Origin: Streptomyces sp. C10-9-1
Lineage (GTDB): Bacteria; Actinomycetota; Actinomycetes; Streptomycetales; Streptomycetaceae
NCBI RefSeq assembly: GCF_024497955.1
Contig: NZ_JANHKP010000001.1
Coordinates: 62,001 to 126,000 of the forward strand
Length of the DNA stretch: 64,000 nucleotides
Reading direction: 5' to 3'
Shown here: piece after piece, positions 41,089-49,772 of the stretch
Numbering within the stretch: position 1 is the first letter of the stretch
How the letters are laid out: each line of letters opens with the position of its first letter
Notes under the pieces: generated by a model
The model's input: only the letters and a program-made list of their open reading frames with translations
Databases searched by the model: none
What the model was told of the DNA's origin: nothing
Program-made: the position numbers and the translations under genes

Positions 41089-42276
41089 ATGACGATCTCG
41101 CGGACCCGCATCCGCCCGTGCCTCGCCCCGGCCCTGGAGGGGGTGCCGTTCGCCCTCCTGCTCCTGGACCTGCTCCTCGGGCCGGAGATACGGCTGGTGG
41201 AACTGCTCGCCGTGGTACCGCCGTTAGCCGCCCTGCACTCGTCGGCGGCCACCACGCTCCGGCTGGGCGCCACGTGCGCGCTCCTGGCCCTGGCGGCGCA
41301 CGCGCTGGGCGGAGGGCCCGCCCGGCACGCGTACCCGGCCGTCACCGCGCTCGCCCTGATCACCCTCTGCTCCGCCTGGGCGGCGCACGCCCGGCTGCGC
41401 TCCACGCGGCGGCTCGCCGCCGTCCAGTCGGTCGCCTCGGCCGCGCAGGAGGTGATCCTCCGTCCCCCGCCGGCTCGCGTGGGGTCCGTCTCGATCGCCG
41501 CCTCGTACGTCTCCGCTGCCGCCTCCGCGGAGATCGGCGGCGACTTCTACGCCGTCGAGCCCGTGCGCGGCGGCGTCCGCCTCGTCGTCGGCGACGTCCA
41601 GGGCAAGGGGCTCGACGCGGTCCGCACCGCCGCGACCGTCCTGGCCTCCTTCCGCGAGGCCGCGCAGGCGACCGTGGACCTGGAGGCCGTCGGACGGAGC
41701 ATCGAGTGCGCGCTCTCGCGGCGCACCGACGACGAGAAGTTCGTGACCGCCGTGCTCGCCGAACTCCGCGACGACGGAACGCTGACCCTGCTGAACCACG
41801 GCCACCCGGGACCGCTGGTGGTGCGCCGCGACGCAGGCGGGGAGGGCGGCCGCGGGGGCGTGGCCCACGGGGACGTCCCCCGCCGGGGCACGTCCGAGCC
41901 GGCGCGCTTCGGCCTGCCGCTCGGCCTCGGCCTGCCCGACACCGCGGAGCCCTCGCAGGAGCGTGCCGTCCTCGCCCCCGGGGACCGGGTGCTCTTCTAC
42001 ACGGACGGCCTCAGTGAGGCCCGGGACGCCTCGGGGGCCTTCTACCCCGTCCAGGCCTGCGCACCGCTGGTCCGCCACGGCACCCCGCAGGAGGCCCTCG
42101 ACGCGGTGCGCCGCAGCGCGCTCAGCCACGCCGAGGGCCCGCTGGACGACGACTCCGCCCTGCTCCTGCTGGAGGCCGGCGCCCGCCGGGAGATCCCCCT
42201 GCCGCCGCTCGCCGGGGGCGTCGACGCCTCCTGCGCACTGTGCCCGGTGGAGGACTGCTCGGTCCGCACGCCGTGA
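41089..42276 (+). CDS. membrane-bound SpoIIE/PP2C-type serine phosphatase
   Basis: A 395-residue protein. Three or four membrane helices fill residues 15-100. The PP2C SpoIIE domain spans about 140-370, with EIGGDFYAV, LVVGDVQGKGLDAVR, LNHGHPGPLVV and RVLFYTDGLSEARD as metal and phosphate-binding motifs. A Cys-rich tail (SCALCPVEDCSV) could hold a metal. Such phosphatases act on anti-anti-sigma factors in stress and development. No anti-sigma gene is adjacent. The ATG start has GGAGAAC upstream. Confidence 0.9.
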   Translation: MTISRTRIRPCLAPALEGVPFALLLLDLLLGPEIRLVELLAVVPPLAALHSSAATTLRLGATCALLALAAHALGGGPARHAYPAVTALALITLCSAWAAHARLRSTRRLAAVQSVASAAQEVILRPPPARVGSVSIAASYVSAAASAEIGGDFYAVEPVRGGVRLVVGDVQGKGLDAVRTAATVLASFREAAQATVDLEAVGRSIECALSRRTDDEKFVTAVLAELRDDGTLTLLNHGHPGPLVVRRDAGGEGGRGGVAHGDVPRRGTSEPARFGLPLGLGLPDTAEPSQERAVLAPGDRVLFYTDGLSEARDASGAFYPVQACAPLVRHGTPQEALDAVRRSALSHAEGPLDDDSALLLLEAGARREIPLPPLAGGVDASCALCPVEDCSVRTP

Positions 42277-42332
42277 CACGGCCCCGGACCGGAACGCGGG
42301 CGCGCGCCCGCCGGAGGCCGCCCCGGGGCGAC

Positions 42333-42354
42333 GGCACGGGCCACCGCCCGTGCC
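42333..42354 (+). terminator. hairpin after SpoIIE-type phosphatase
   Basis: A 9-bp perfect stem (42333-42341 with 42346-42354, GGCACGGGC and complement) with the loop CACC, 57 bp after the stop codon. Confidence 0.6.
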
Positions 42355-42411
42355 CGCCGTGCCGGGGGCCCGGGCGGCGCCGCCTCGGCGCTCCGGGGCA
42401 CAGGACGCTGT

Positions 42412-42426
42412 TGCGCATGCATCGCA
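42412..42426. promoter_or_regulatory. TGCG-N7-CGCA dyad upstream of the CDF exporter
   Basis: TGCGCATGCATCGCA contains the arms TGCG/CGCA and an inner ATGCAT palindrome. It lies 63 bp before the metal exporter start. It may be a metal-sensor operator, but no sensor gene is adjacent. Confidence 0.3.
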
Positions 42427-42488
42427 CCTGGTCAGGCCGGGTACCACGGCTGTAGCCGCAAGGGGATTCCTGTGCCACGGTAGGCGTC

Positions 42489-43610
42489 ATGGAGGGGAAC
42501 CGGCACCACCACGAGCACGCGCACTCCCACCCCGGCGGCACGGACCGGCAGGGCCGCGCACCGCAGCACGGCCACCACCACGCGCACGGGCCCGCCCGGC
42601 GGCCGGCGGCGCGGCTGCGGCGGCGGGTCGCCCACCTGCTCACCCCGCACGGCCACGAGGCGGCCGACCGGGTCGACCCCGCCATGGAGGCCTCGCGGGA
42701 GGGGATGCGGACCCTCTGGCTGTCCCTGGCGGTGCTCGGTGCGACCACCGTGGTGCAGGCCGCCATCGTCGCCCTCTCGGGCTCCGTCGCGCTCCTCGGC
42801 GACACCGTCCACAACGCGGCCGACGCCCTGACCGCGGTGCCCCTCGGCATCGCCTTCCTGCTCGGGCGGAGGGCGGCCAACCGCCGCTACACCTACGGCT
42901 ACGGCCGCGCCGAGGACCTGGCCGGGCTCGTCATCGTCGCCGTGATCGCCGCCTCGGCGGCCGTCGCCGCCTACACGGCCGTGGAGCGCCTCCTGCACCC
43001 GCAGGACGTGACCCATCTGTGGGCCGTCTGCGCGGCGGCCCTCGTGGGCTTCGCCGGGAACGAATGGGTGGCCCGGTACCGGATCCGCACCGGGCGCCGG
43101 ATCGGTTCCGCGGCGCTGGTCGCCGACGGGCTGCACGCCCGGGCCGACGGGTTCACCTCGCTCGCCGTGCTGTTCGGCGCGGGCGGCGCGGCGCTCGGCT
43201 GGCGGTCGGCGGACCCCGTGGTGGGCCTGCTGATCACCCTCGCCATCCTGCTGGTGCTGCGCGACGCGGCCCGCGAGGTCCTGCGGCGGCTGATGGACTC
43301 CGTCGACCCCGCCCTCGTGGACCGCGCGCACACGGCGCTGGCCGGGGTCGAGGGGGTCCTCGCCACCGGTGGGGTGCGGATGCGCTGGATCGGCCACAGC
43401 CTGCGGGCCGAGGCCGAGATCGTGGTGGCGGCCGACCTCACGGTGGTGGCGGCGCACCGGGTGGCCGTCGCGGCGGAGCACGCCCTGCTGCACGCCGTCC
43501 CCCGGCTGACGGCGGCCACCGTCCACACCGACCACCCGCCGGCGGGGGACGACCCGCACGCGGCCCTCGTCCACCACGCCCGCGGGACGCCTCCGGCACC
43601 CGGTTCCTGA
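42489..43610 (+). CDS. cation diffusion facilitator (CDF) metal exporter
   Basis: A 373-residue membrane protein. The N-terminus is rich in His (HHHEHAHSHPGG and HGHHHAHG), a metal-binding tail typical of zinc/cobalt CDF proteins. Six helices follow from about residue 75. The metal site is carried by SVALLGDTVHNAADAL (helix 2) and LVADGLHARADGFTS (helix 5). A C-terminal cytoplasmic metal-sensing domain ends the protein. It exports Zn, Co or Cd in exchange for protons. Confidence 0.92.
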   Translation: MEGNRHHHEHAHSHPGGTDRQGRAPQHGHHHAHGPARRPAARLRRRVAHLLTPHGHEAADRVDPAMEASREGMRTLWLSLAVLGATTVVQAAIVALSGSVALLGDTVHNAADALTAVPLGIAFLLGRRAANRRYTYGYGRAEDLAGLVIVAVIAASAAVAAYTAVERLLHPQDVTHLWAVCAAALVGFAGNEWVARYRIRTGRRIGSAALVADGLHARADGFTSLAVLFGAGGAALGWRSADPVVGLLITLAILLVLRDAAREVLRRLMDSVDPALVDRAHTALAGVEGVLATGGVRMRWIGHSLRAEAEIVVAADLTVVAAHRVAVAAEHALLHAVPRLTAATVHTDHPPAGDDPHAALVHHARGTPPAPGS

Positions 43611-43672
43611 AGGCGGCCCCCGGCCCGGGGGAACCGTGCCGCGGACGGCGGGCTCCAACTACCCTCGCCCGT

Positions 43673-44029
43673 ATGGAGATCCTCGGAACCACGATCCGCG
43701 TGTGCGTCGACGACCTGGACGCCGCGGCCGCCTTCTACCAGCGTCTGACGGGCGCACCGCCGCAGCGCTTCGAACGCGGCGGGGTGTCCGTCGCGGCGGT
43801 GGGGTGCTTCCTGCTGATGAGCGGCCCGGAGGAGGAGCTGGAGATCCTGCGCAAGGTCACGGCGACCATCGCGGTGGCCGACGTGGAGGAGACGCACGCC
43901 GTGCTCACGGGCAACGGCGCCCGCGTCCTGGCCGGTCCGGTGCCCACCCCCGCCGGGCGGAACCTGATCGCGCTGCACCCCGACGGCTCGGTGTTCGAGT
44001 ACGCGGACCGCAGGGTCCCGGCCTCCTGA
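43673..44029 (+). CDS. VOC-family (glyoxalase/dioxygenase fold) protein
   Basis: A 118-residue protein with a single VOC module: TIRVCVDDLDAAAAFYQRLTG at the start, a TATIAVADVEETHAVL second module start, and LIALHPDGSVFEYAD at the end. VOC proteins bind metals or drugs or catalyse isomerase, dioxygenase or resistance reactions; none can be chosen. ATG 43673 directly precedes the first strand and has no clear ribosome binding site. Confidence 0.82.
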   Translation: MEILGTTIRVCVDDLDAAAAFYQRLTGAPPQRFERGGVSVAAVGCFLLMSGPEEELEILRKVTATIAVADVEETHAVLTGNGARVLAGPVPTPAGRNLIALHPDGSVFEYADRRVPAS

Positions 44030-44060
44030 GGCGGCCCGGGGACGCGGCCGCCGGAAGGGC

Positions 44061-44762
44061 TCAGGCCGCCGCGTCCCGGGCCACCCGGAAGCCCACGTCG
44101 TCGATGCGCAGCGTCGGATGGCTGCGCCGCCGGACGGAGGCGCGGCAGCTCCAGTGCTCGTCGAACCAGCCGCCGCCGCGCAGCACCCGGTAGCTTCCGT
44201 AGACCTCGGGGTCGTACAGGTCCCAGCACCACTCCCAGACGTTGCCGAGCATGTCGTGCAGGCCCCAGGCGTTGGGGCGCCGGCCGCCGACCGGGCGGGG
44301 GGCGCCGCCCGCGTTGGCGCGGTGCCAGGCGATCTCGTCCAGCGGTCCGTAGCGGGCCTGCGCCGTGCCGGCGCGGCAGGCGTGCTCCCACTCGGCCTCG
44401 GTGGGCAGCCGGTAGCCGTCGGCCGCCGGGTCCCGCTCCACGGCGTCCGCGGCGTCCGCGACGCGGTAGGCGGGGGCGAGTCCCTCCCGGGCGGAGAGGG
44501 CGTTGCAGAAGGCGACGGCGTCCTGCCAGGAGACGCTCTCGACCGGCAGTGCGGGGCCCTCCGCCGCGCTCGGGCGGTCGCCGGTCACGGCCGCGTAGAG
44601 CTCCTGCGTCACGGGGTGGGTGCCGAGCAGGCAGGGGTCCACGTCGACGGTCCAGCTGCGCCGGGTACGGCGGTCCGAGAGGACGGCCCGCCCCGCCGGA
44701 ACGGCCGTCATCAGCAGCCCTGTTGCGTTGGTGCCCACGCCCGTTGCCATGCCCGTTGCCAT
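44061..44762 (-). CDS. SUMF1/FGE-domain protein lacking one catalytic cysteine
   Basis: A 233-residue protein of the formylglycine-generating-enzyme fold (PF03781). YRLPTEAEWEHACRAGT (near 117-133), AWGLHDMLGNVWEWCWD (near 165-181) and YRVLRGGGW (191-199) are hallmarks. True FGEs have RGGSW-x-C-x4-C. Here Asp201 replaces the first Cys and Cys206 keeps the second, so classical formylglycine formation on sulfatases is unlikely; the fold also serves other oxidase roles (EgtB type). No sulfatase gene is close. The start is uncertain: ATG 44762 with TATCCT about 10 bases upstream (leaderless) or ATG 44750. Confidence 0.82.
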   Translation of the reverse strand: MATGMATGVGTNATGLLMTAVPAGRAVLSDRRTRRSWTVDVDPCLLGTHPVTQELYAAVTGDRPSAAEGPALPVESVSWQDAVAFCNALSAREGLAPAYRVADAADAVERDPAADGYRLPTEAEWEHACRAGTAQARYGPLDEIAWHRANAGGAPRPVGGRRPNAWGLHDMLGNVWEWCWDLYDPEVYGSYRVLRGGGWFDEHWSCRASVRRRSHPTLRIDDVGFRVARDAAA

Positions 44763-44848
44763 GCCTGGAGGATAGCCGGGGCGGATCCGGGTCCGCCCGC
44801 CGCGGGCGGGCCCGGCGGACGGCCGGACCCCTCGGCTGACGTCCCGGG

Positions 44849-45448
44849 TCAGCGGTGTGCTCCGGCGGCGTCCTTCCCGGTCGACTCCCGTGTGAGCGCC
44901 CAGCGTTCGTGGTCGCGCCAGGCCCCGTCGACGTGGAGGAAGTCGGGGGAGAAGCCCTCCAGCCGGAATCCGGCCGAGCGCACCAGGGCGAGGGAGGCGG
45001 CGTTGCCCGGCTGGATGTTGGCCTCCAGCCGGTGCAGCCCCATCGGGCCGAAGGCGTGGCCGACCACCAGCCGCAGCGCCTCCCCCATCAGGCCCCGGCC
45101 CGCGGCATGCGCGAAGGCGCCGTAGCCGAGGGCGCCGCACTGGAACGCTCCCCCGACGATGTTGTTGACGTTGACGAAGCCCGCGAGGGCCCCGGTCGGC
45201 CGCTCGCAGACCAGGAACCCCGCGCGCGCCGGGTCCTCGGTGAGGCGCCGGGCGTAGTCCGCGTACGCCTCCTCGGTCAGCGGGGGGAAGAGCCAGGGCC
45301 GGTGCAGGCCGGTGCTCTCGCGGGCGCGGGCGGTGAACTCCGGTCCGTCCCCCGGTGCGAAGGGCCGCAGGGCGACGCGGTGGCCCGCGGCCTCGTACAC
45401 GGTGCCCTGCTCCCCCATGCCGGTCCGGCCCTCCTCCCGGTCGCTCAT
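44849..45448 (-). CDS. GNAT-family (RimJ/RimL-like) N-acetyltransferase
   Basis: A 199-residue protein. VALRPFAPGDGPEFTARARES opens the fold, GYGAFAHAAGRGLMGEALRLV carries the acetyl-CoA pyrophosphate loop (about 118-137), and LEANIQPGNAASLALVRSAGFRLEG is the RimJ/RimL C-terminal hallmark. It likely acetylates an amino group of a peptide, protein or small molecule. The ATG at 45448 overlaps the stop of the LD-carboxypeptidase gene (ATGA), so it is the last gene of the peptidase operon and its substrate may be a peptide product. Confidence 0.87.
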   Translation of the reverse strand: MSDREEGRTGMGEQGTVYEAAGHRVALRPFAPGDGPEFTARARESTGLHRPWLFPPLTEEAYADYARRLTEDPARAGFLVCERPTGALAGFVNVNNIVGGAFQCGALGYGAFAHAAGRGLMGEALRLVVGHAFGPMGLHRLEANIQPGNAASLALVRSAGFRLEGFSPDFLHVDGAWRDHERWALTRESTGKDAAGAHR

Positions 45449-46425
45449 CTCAGCGGCGCGACGTCGAGCACCAGTCTGCACGCGTCGGCGTCCAGCAGCG
45501 CCGGGACCCCCAGCGGGACGGTGAGCGCACCGGGACCGTGCCCGAAGCCGAACTCCTCCACGACGGGCACGCCCAGCGGGCCGAGGCGGTCGAGCAGGAC
45601 CGCGCGGACCTCCTCGTAGCGGCCGCAGTCGGCCCAGGAGCCCAGCAGGACGCCCGCGACGCCGGTGAGCCAGTCGGCGCGCAGCAGCTGGGTGAGCAGG
45701 CGGTCGATGCGGTAGTCGTCCTCGCCGACGTCCTCCAGGAGCAGCAGCCCACCGCGCGCGGAGGTCCGGGTGCCGGGGACACCGAGGTCGGCGGCGAGCA
45801 GCGCCAGGCAGCCGCCGAACGTGGTGCCGCGGGCGCGGCCCGGGACCATGGCCCGCGCCCCGGCGCGGGCTTCGACGACCCGTGCGCGCTCGGGGTCGAA
45901 CAGGGTGGTGTGCAGGGAGGCACGGGCGGCGGCGTCCGTCAGGAAGGCCTCGGTGGCGGGCATGGGGCCGTGCAGGGTCGCCACGCCCGCCCGGACGGCG
46001 AAGGCCTCGTGGAGCGCGGTGGCGTCGCTGTAGCCGACGAAGGGCTTGGGGGGTGCGGCGCGGATCGCGTCCCAGTCGACGAGGTCGACCATGCGCTGCG
46101 CGCCGTACCCGCCGCGGGCGCTCAGGACGGCGGCGAACGCGGGGTCGCACCATGCCTCGGTCAGCTCCTGTGCCCGCAGCCGGTCCTCGCCCGCGAGGTA
46201 GGCGAGGTCGCGGTGGGCGGCGGGGGTGCGGGGCAGGGCGACGGGGTCCAGGCCCCAGTCGCGCAGGATGCGCAGCCCGGCCTCCAGCCGTTCGGGCGGG
46301 GGCGGTCCGCTCGGGGCGACGACGGCGACCCGGTCCCCGGGGCGCAGACGCGGCGGGCGGGTGAGCGCGCGGACGGCGCCGGGGCCCGGTGCGGGGGTGG
46401 GGGCGGCGCCGGGCGGCGAGGTCAC
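45445..46425 (-). CDS. LD-carboxypeptidase-like S66 peptidase
   Basis: A 326-residue serine peptidase of family S66. The nucleophile is Ser133 in FVGYSDATALHEA; the Glu in LLLLEDVGEDDYRIDR and the His in FGFGHGPGALTVPLG complete the triad. LSARGGYGAQRMVDLVDW is also typical. The best-known member, LdcA, removes D-Ala from muropeptides after the L-amino acid. GTG 46425 overlaps the S9 peptidase stop (GTGA). Cytoplasmic location fits salvage of wall peptides. Confidence 0.9.
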   Translation of the reverse strand: MTSPPGAAPTPAPGPGAVRALTRPPRLRPGDRVAVVAPSGPPPPERLEAGLRILRDWGLDPVALPRTPAAHRDLAYLAGEDRLRAQELTEAWCDPAFAAVLSARGGYGAQRMVDLVDWDAIRAAPPKPFVGYSDATALHEAFAVRAGVATLHGPMPATEAFLTDAAARASLHTTLFDPERARVVEARAGARAMVPGRARGTTFGGCLALLAADLGVPGTRTSARGGLLLLEDVGEDDYRIDRLLTQLLRADWLTGVAGVLLGSWADCGRYEEVRAVLLDRLGPLGVPVVEEFGFGHGPGALTVPLGVPALLDADACRLVLDVAPLR

Positions 46426-48422
46426 GTGTGCAGCTCCAGAGGGGGGACGTCGGAGCGCGCCGCCCCGAACACCTGCGCGTAGAGCGCGAGTTCGGCTTCC
46501 AGCGCACGGACCAGGGTGCCGGCCCGGCGGAAGCCGTGGCCCTCCCCGGCGAAGGCGAGGTAGGCGTGCGGGACGCCCCGGCCGGCGATCCGGGCGAGGA
46601 AGCGCTCGCTCTGCGCGGGCGGGCAGACGGCGTCGTCGAGCCCCTGGAGCAGCAGGAACGGGGCGGTGACGCGGTCGGTGTGGTGGGCGGGCGAGCGCTC
46701 CCGGTACCGGGCGGGGTCCTCGGAGCGGGGGCCGACCAGGGAGTGGAGGTAGTGGGACTCGAAGTCGTGGGTCTCGTCCTCGGACCAGGTCTCCAGGTCC
46801 AGCACCGGGTACAGGACGGTCGCGCAGGCGTACAGGTCGGTGGTGGCGAGCGAGGCCGCGGCGGTCCAGCCGCCCGCGCTGCCACCGCGGATCGCCAGCC
46901 TGGCGGGGTCGGCCGTCCCCTCCTCGGCGAGTGCGCGGGCGACCGCCGCGCAGTCCTCGACGTCGACCACCCCCCACTGGCCGCGCAGCCGCTCGCGATA
47001 GGCGCGGCCGTAGCCGGTGGAGCCGCCGTAGTCGACCTCGGCGACACCGATGCCGCGGGAGGTGAAGTAGGCGATGCCCAGGTCCAGGGCGAGCGGCGCC
47101 CGGCCGGTGGGCCCTCCGTGGGCCCGGACCACGAACGGCGGCAGTTCCTCGCCCGGGGCCGTGCGGTCGGGGCTGTGCGGCGGGTAGACGCGGGCGTGGA
47201 CGTCCCGGTCGCCCGGACCGGTGAAGGTGCGCAGCTGCGGTTCGGGGTAGTACGCGGGGTCGACCGGGTCGTCGTGGGGGCTGCCGAGGACGCGGGCGTG
47301 GCCGGTGCGGGTGTCGAGTTCCACGACCTCGTGGCCGCTGCGCGGGCTGGCGGCCACGCCGATGACGCGGTCGCCGCTGACGGCGAGGGTGGGCGACCAC
47401 TCGGTCCAGGGGCCGGGCGCGTCGACGAGTTCCCCGGTCTCCGAGTCCAGGATGCCGAGGACGGCGGCGCCCCTGCCGTGGACGGTGGCGAGCATGCCCC
47501 CGGCCAGCGGGCGGAACCAGGCCGAGCCCAGCGTCCACAGGGGACCGGCGAACTCCTCCTCGCGGCCCGGGCAGAGGTCCCGCGGGGGGCCGAAGCCCCG
47601 GCCCTCGGGCCGCAGGCTCCGCAACTCCCACCAGCCGCCGGCGTCGGAGGCGTACACCAGGGAGCCGTCGTGCGCCCATGCGACCTGGGGGACGGACTCC
47701 CGGTCCCCGCCGGCGACCTGCCGGACCCCGGTGAAGGGGCCCTCGGCGGGGACGTCCGCGACCAGGACGCGGGTGCCGTCCCAGGGCATCCGGGGGTGGT
47801 CCCAGGCGATCCACGCGGCGCGCCGGCCGTCGGGCGAGCGCTGCGGGGAGGTCAGGAAGCGGTGCCCGTCGCCGCCGAGTTCGCGGACGGCCGCGCGGTC
47901 CCCGGCCGCCGAGCCGTCGAGGGGGACGGCCGCGATCACCCGGCGCAGCGCGGCGGGGCCCTCGCCGGTGAACTCCTCCAGGACGCACCACACCTCGCCG
48001 CGGTCGGGGTGGAGCTGCGGGTCGGCCCAGCGCAGTCCGCCGCCGACGGCCGAGAGGGGGGTCAGGGGGCGCGGCCGGGCGCCGGGGGTGTCCGGTTCGT
48101 AGGCGTACAGGCGCTGGTCGGGGAAGTGGACGAAGACGACCAGCGGACGGCCGCCGGCCGCGAGCGGGTCCCCGGCCCAGGGGTGGCCGCCGTACTCCAT
48201 GACCCGGGAGCGGACGTTCCAGGGCGCCGGGAGCACCGTCTCCTCACGCCCGTCGGCGCGCAGCCGGACGAGCGTGCGGCGGCCGTCCTCGGCGGGGCGG
48301 GGCGCGGTCCACCACACCTCGGCGCCGACCGTGCCGAGGTGGTCGGGGTGGCCGTCGTGGGCCGCGGCGAGGCCCGAGCCGATCGGCGAGGGCCAGGTTC
48401 CGTAGGGGCCCGTGGGCACCAT
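46422..48422 (-). CDS. S9-family prolyl oligopeptidase / acylaminoacyl-peptidase-like enzyme
   Basis: A 666-residue protein. A beta-propeller covers roughly residues 20-390 (repeats with WSPTLAVSGDRV and WIAWDHPRMPWDGT), followed by an alpha/beta hydrolase domain. The nucleophile is Ser515 (IRGGSAGGWTAA), the Asp is in LLQGLDDAVCPP and the His in FAGEGHGFR. It cuts short peptides after proline or removes N-terminal dipeptides or acyl amino acids. No signal peptide is seen. The stop overlaps the S66 gene and the start is 9 bp from the M20 gene stop. Confidence 0.92.
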   Translation of the reverse strand: MVPTGPYGTWPSPIGSGLAAAHDGHPDHLGTVGAEVWWTAPRPAEDGRRTLVRLRADGREETVLPAPWNVRSRVMEYGGHPWAGDPLAAGGRPLVVFVHFPDQRLYAYEPDTPGARPRPLTPLSAVGGGLRWADPQLHPDRGEVWCVLEEFTGEGPAALRRVIAAVPLDGSAAGDRAAVRELGGDGHRFLTSPQRSPDGRRAAWIAWDHPRMPWDGTRVLVADVPAEGPFTGVRQVAGGDRESVPQVAWAHDGSLVYASDAGGWWELRSLRPEGRGFGPPRDLCPGREEEFAGPLWTLGSAWFRPLAGGMLATVHGRGAAVLGILDSETGELVDAPGPWTEWSPTLAVSGDRVIGVAASPRSGHEVVELDTRTGHARVLGSPHDDPVDPAYYPEPQLRTFTGPGDRDVHARVYPPHSPDRTAPGEELPPFVVRAHGGPTGRAPLALDLGIAYFTSRGIGVAEVDYGGSTGYGRAYRERLRGQWGVVDVEDCAAVARALAEEGTADPARLAIRGGSAGGWTAAASLATTDLYACATVLYPVLDLETWSEDETHDFESHYLHSLVGPRSEDPARYRERSPAHHTDRVTAPFLLLQGLDDAVCPPAQSERFLARIAGRGVPHAYLAFAGEGHGFRRAGTLVRALEAELALYAQVFGAARSDVPPLELHT

Positions 48423-48431
48423 CGCGGCCTC

Positions 48432-49772
48432 CTAGGCGGTGCGCAGGTAGTGGTCGAGGACGCGGACGCCGAAGTGGAGGGCGTCCACGGGCACGCGTTC
48501 GTCCACGCCGTGGAAGAGGGCGCCGTAGTCGAAGCCGGGGGGCAGCCGCAGCGGGGAGAAGCCGTAGCCGGTGATGCCGAGCCGGGAGAAGTGCTTGGCG
48601 TCCGTGCCGCCTCCCAGGCAGAAGGGCACGGCGTGGGCGCCCGGGTCGAACTGCGCGAGGGCGGCTCGGAGTTTGGCGAAGGTCGGCGAGTCGACGGGCG
48701 CCTGGAGCGGGATCTCCCGGTGGTGGAACTCCCAGTCGACGTCCGGGCCGGTCAGGCGGTCCAGGGTCGCGGCGAACTCCTCCTCGGTGCCCGGCAGCAT
48801 CCTGCCGTCGACGAGGGCGGTGGCCTTCCCGGGGATGACGTTGACCTTGTAACCGGCTTCCAGGAGCGTCGGGTTGGTGCTGTTGCGCAGGGTGTCCCGG
48901 ACGAGGGCCGCGGCGGGGCCGAGGCGTTCCAGCAGCGCGTCCGCGTCGAAGCCGGGGTCCTGGACGTCGGCGTCGATGCCGTACAGCGCGGACAGTTCGG
49001 TCAGCGCGGCGCGCACCGTGGGGGTCAGGCGCACCGGCCAGCGGTGTTCGCCGATCCGGGTGACGGCGGCGGCGAGCCGGGTCACGGCGTTGTCCTGGTT
49101 GGCCTTGGAGCCGTGCCCGGCGCGGCCCCGGGCGGTGAGCCTCAGCCAGGCGGTGCCGCGTTCGCCCGCGCCGACCGGGTACAGGCGCTGCCCGCCCGCG
49201 TGGACGGTGAAGGCGCCGCACTCGCCGATGCCCTCGGTGCAGCCCTCGAAGAGCGCCGGGTGCTCGGAGGCGAGGTAGGCGGCGCCGTCGGCGGCGCTGT
49301 CCTCCTCGTCGGCGGTGTAGGCGAGGACGATGTCGCGGCGCGGCCGCACCCCGCCGCGGGCCCAGGCCCGGGCCACGGCGAGGACCATGGCGTCCGTGTT
49401 CTTCATGTCGACGGCGCCCCGGCCCCACACGACGCCGTCGCGGACCTCCCCGGAGAAGGGGTGGACGCTCCAGTCGGCCGCGTCGGCGGGGACGACGTCC
49501 AGGTGGCCGTGCACCAGGAGGGCGTCGGCGGAGGGGTCCGTGCCGGGGATGCGGGCGACGACGTTGGTCCGGCCGGGAGTGCGCTCCAGCAGCACGGGGT
49601 CGAGGCCGGCGTCGGCGAGGCGCTCGGCGGTGTACTCGGCGGCGGGGCGCTCCCGGCAGTCGCCGGAGCCGCGGTTGGTGGTGTCGATGCGGATCAGGTC
49701 CGAGGTGAAGGCGACCACCTCGTCGAGCGCGGTCCCGTCGACGGGCGAGGGCGCGGTGGTCTGCTCAGCCAT
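48432..49772 (-). CDS. M20-family zinc metallopeptidase / deacylase
   Basis: A 446-residue enzyme. LLVHGHLDVVPAD (His89, Asp91), GRGAVDMKN (bridging Asp), TADEED (catalytic and ligand Glu) and a late GALFHGVDERV ligand His match M20 dinuclear zinc enzymes. A dimerisation domain with RGRAGHGSKAN separates the two halves. Members cleave dipeptides or N-acyl amino acids. Its ATG overlaps the stop of the D-aminopeptidase gene by eight bases. Confidence 0.92.
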   Translation of the reverse strand: MAEQTTAPSPVDGTALDEVVAFTSDLIRIDTTNRGSGDCRERPAAEYTAERLADAGLDPVLLERTPGRTNVVARIPGTDPSADALLVHGHLDVVPADAADWSVHPFSGEVRDGVVWGRGAVDMKNTDAMVLAVARAWARGGVRPRRDIVLAYTADEEDSAADGAAYLASEHPALFEGCTEGIGECGAFTVHAGGQRLYPVGAGERGTAWLRLTARGRAGHGSKANQDNAVTRLAAAVTRIGEHRWPVRLTPTVRAALTELSALYGIDADVQDPGFDADALLERLGPAAALVRDTLRNSTNPTLLEAGYKVNVIPGKATALVDGRMLPGTEEEFAATLDRLTGPDVDWEFHHREIPLQAPVDSPTFAKLRAALAQFDPGAHAVPFCLGGGTDAKHFSRLGITGYGFSPLRLPPGFDYGALFHGVDERVPVDALHFGVRVLDHYLRTA

